Of a stretch of DNA of 64,000 nucleotides, positions 63,894-64,000 are shown piece after piece. Numbering within the stretch: the stretch's first letter is position 1; the number at the start of each line of letters is the position of its first letter. Made by a program: the position numbers and the translations under genes. The notes under the pieces are model-generated. The model did no database searches. It was not told the DNA's origin and saw only the letters and a program-made list of their open reading frames with translations. Source of the DNA: Synchiropus splendidus (Eukaryota; Chordata; Actinopteri; Syngnathiformes; Callionymidae); contig NC_071347.1 of assembly GCF_027744825.2 (NCBI RefSeq), positions 12,027,501 through 12,091,500 on the forward strand. Reading direction: 5' to 3'.

Positions 63894-64000
63894 ATGGAGA
63901 CCATTTTTTCAGTTCGGACCAGCCTGAGTCAACACAAAACCATGGGCAGAAAGAGGAAGTGTCCAGAATGTAAGGCAAATCACAAGCTGGGGCAGGCAGC
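63894..64000 (+). CDS. Possible partial frame running off the window end
   Basis: An ATG in the context GCCACCATGG opens a frame that stays open for 35 codons to the last base. It contains GRKRKCPECK, a basic stretch with a CxxC pair. The frame is also open upstream of the ATG, so this could be an exon. It is short and unrecognised and could be chance. Confidence 0.2.
   Translation, partial: METIFSVRTSLSQHKTMGRKRKCPECKANHKLGQA

Overview
This window is nuclear DNA of a ray-finned fish, probably a percomorph teleost. It is AT-rich and gene-poor. Its genes have many short exons with GT/AG introns. It carries the usual teleost interspersed repeats (RTE and L2/Rex-like LINE fragments, Tigger-like and hAT-like DNA elements, long TA microsatellites). 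It holds two conserved host genes at the right and one very large DNA transposon at the left. All calls come from reading the sequence; no search was run.

Left part (1-18.2 kb): after about 6 kb of non-coding DNA with degenerate LINE pieces, a 12.2-kb transposon occupies 6041-18219. It is bounded by a perfect 7-bp direct repeat (ACTCCAA). Its terminal inverted repeats are very long (about 2.16 kb left, 1.84 kb right) and contain tandem ~195-bp units and internal copies of the outermost motif. Inside, on the minus strand, lies a multi-exon gene whose protein fragments match, from memory, the KDZ (Kyakuja/Dileera/Zisupton) transposases: an N-terminal cysteine-cluster (CxC-type) domain and the C-terminal helical region. 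The catalytic DDE core between them is missing, with a frame-breaking join near 14.09 kb. A second three-exon minus-strand gene (9342-10463) encodes a small cysteine- and lysine-rich protein that I do not recognise. The element also contains a nested RTE LINE fragment.

Middle part (18.2-52 kb): no gene can be supported. It holds LINE fragments, two non-autonomous DNA elements with recognisable ends (29862-30702 and 46451-46875), two TA microsatellites, a 37-bp near-perfect hairpin, a truncated Tigger-like copy flanked by a local duplication, and scattered CTCF-like motifs.

Right part (52-64 kb): a FAM180-family gene (plus strand, three exons, secreted) converges on a complete 12-exon SLC23-family transporter gene (minus strand, 615 codons), best called slc23a4-like, a sodium-dependent nucleobase transporter relative. 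From memory, FAM180A and the SLC23A4 locus are also neighbours on human 7q33, which supports both names. The transporter introns carry Tigger-like and hAT-like copies. The two host genes look intact. The transposon genes look broken, although the element keeps both ends.
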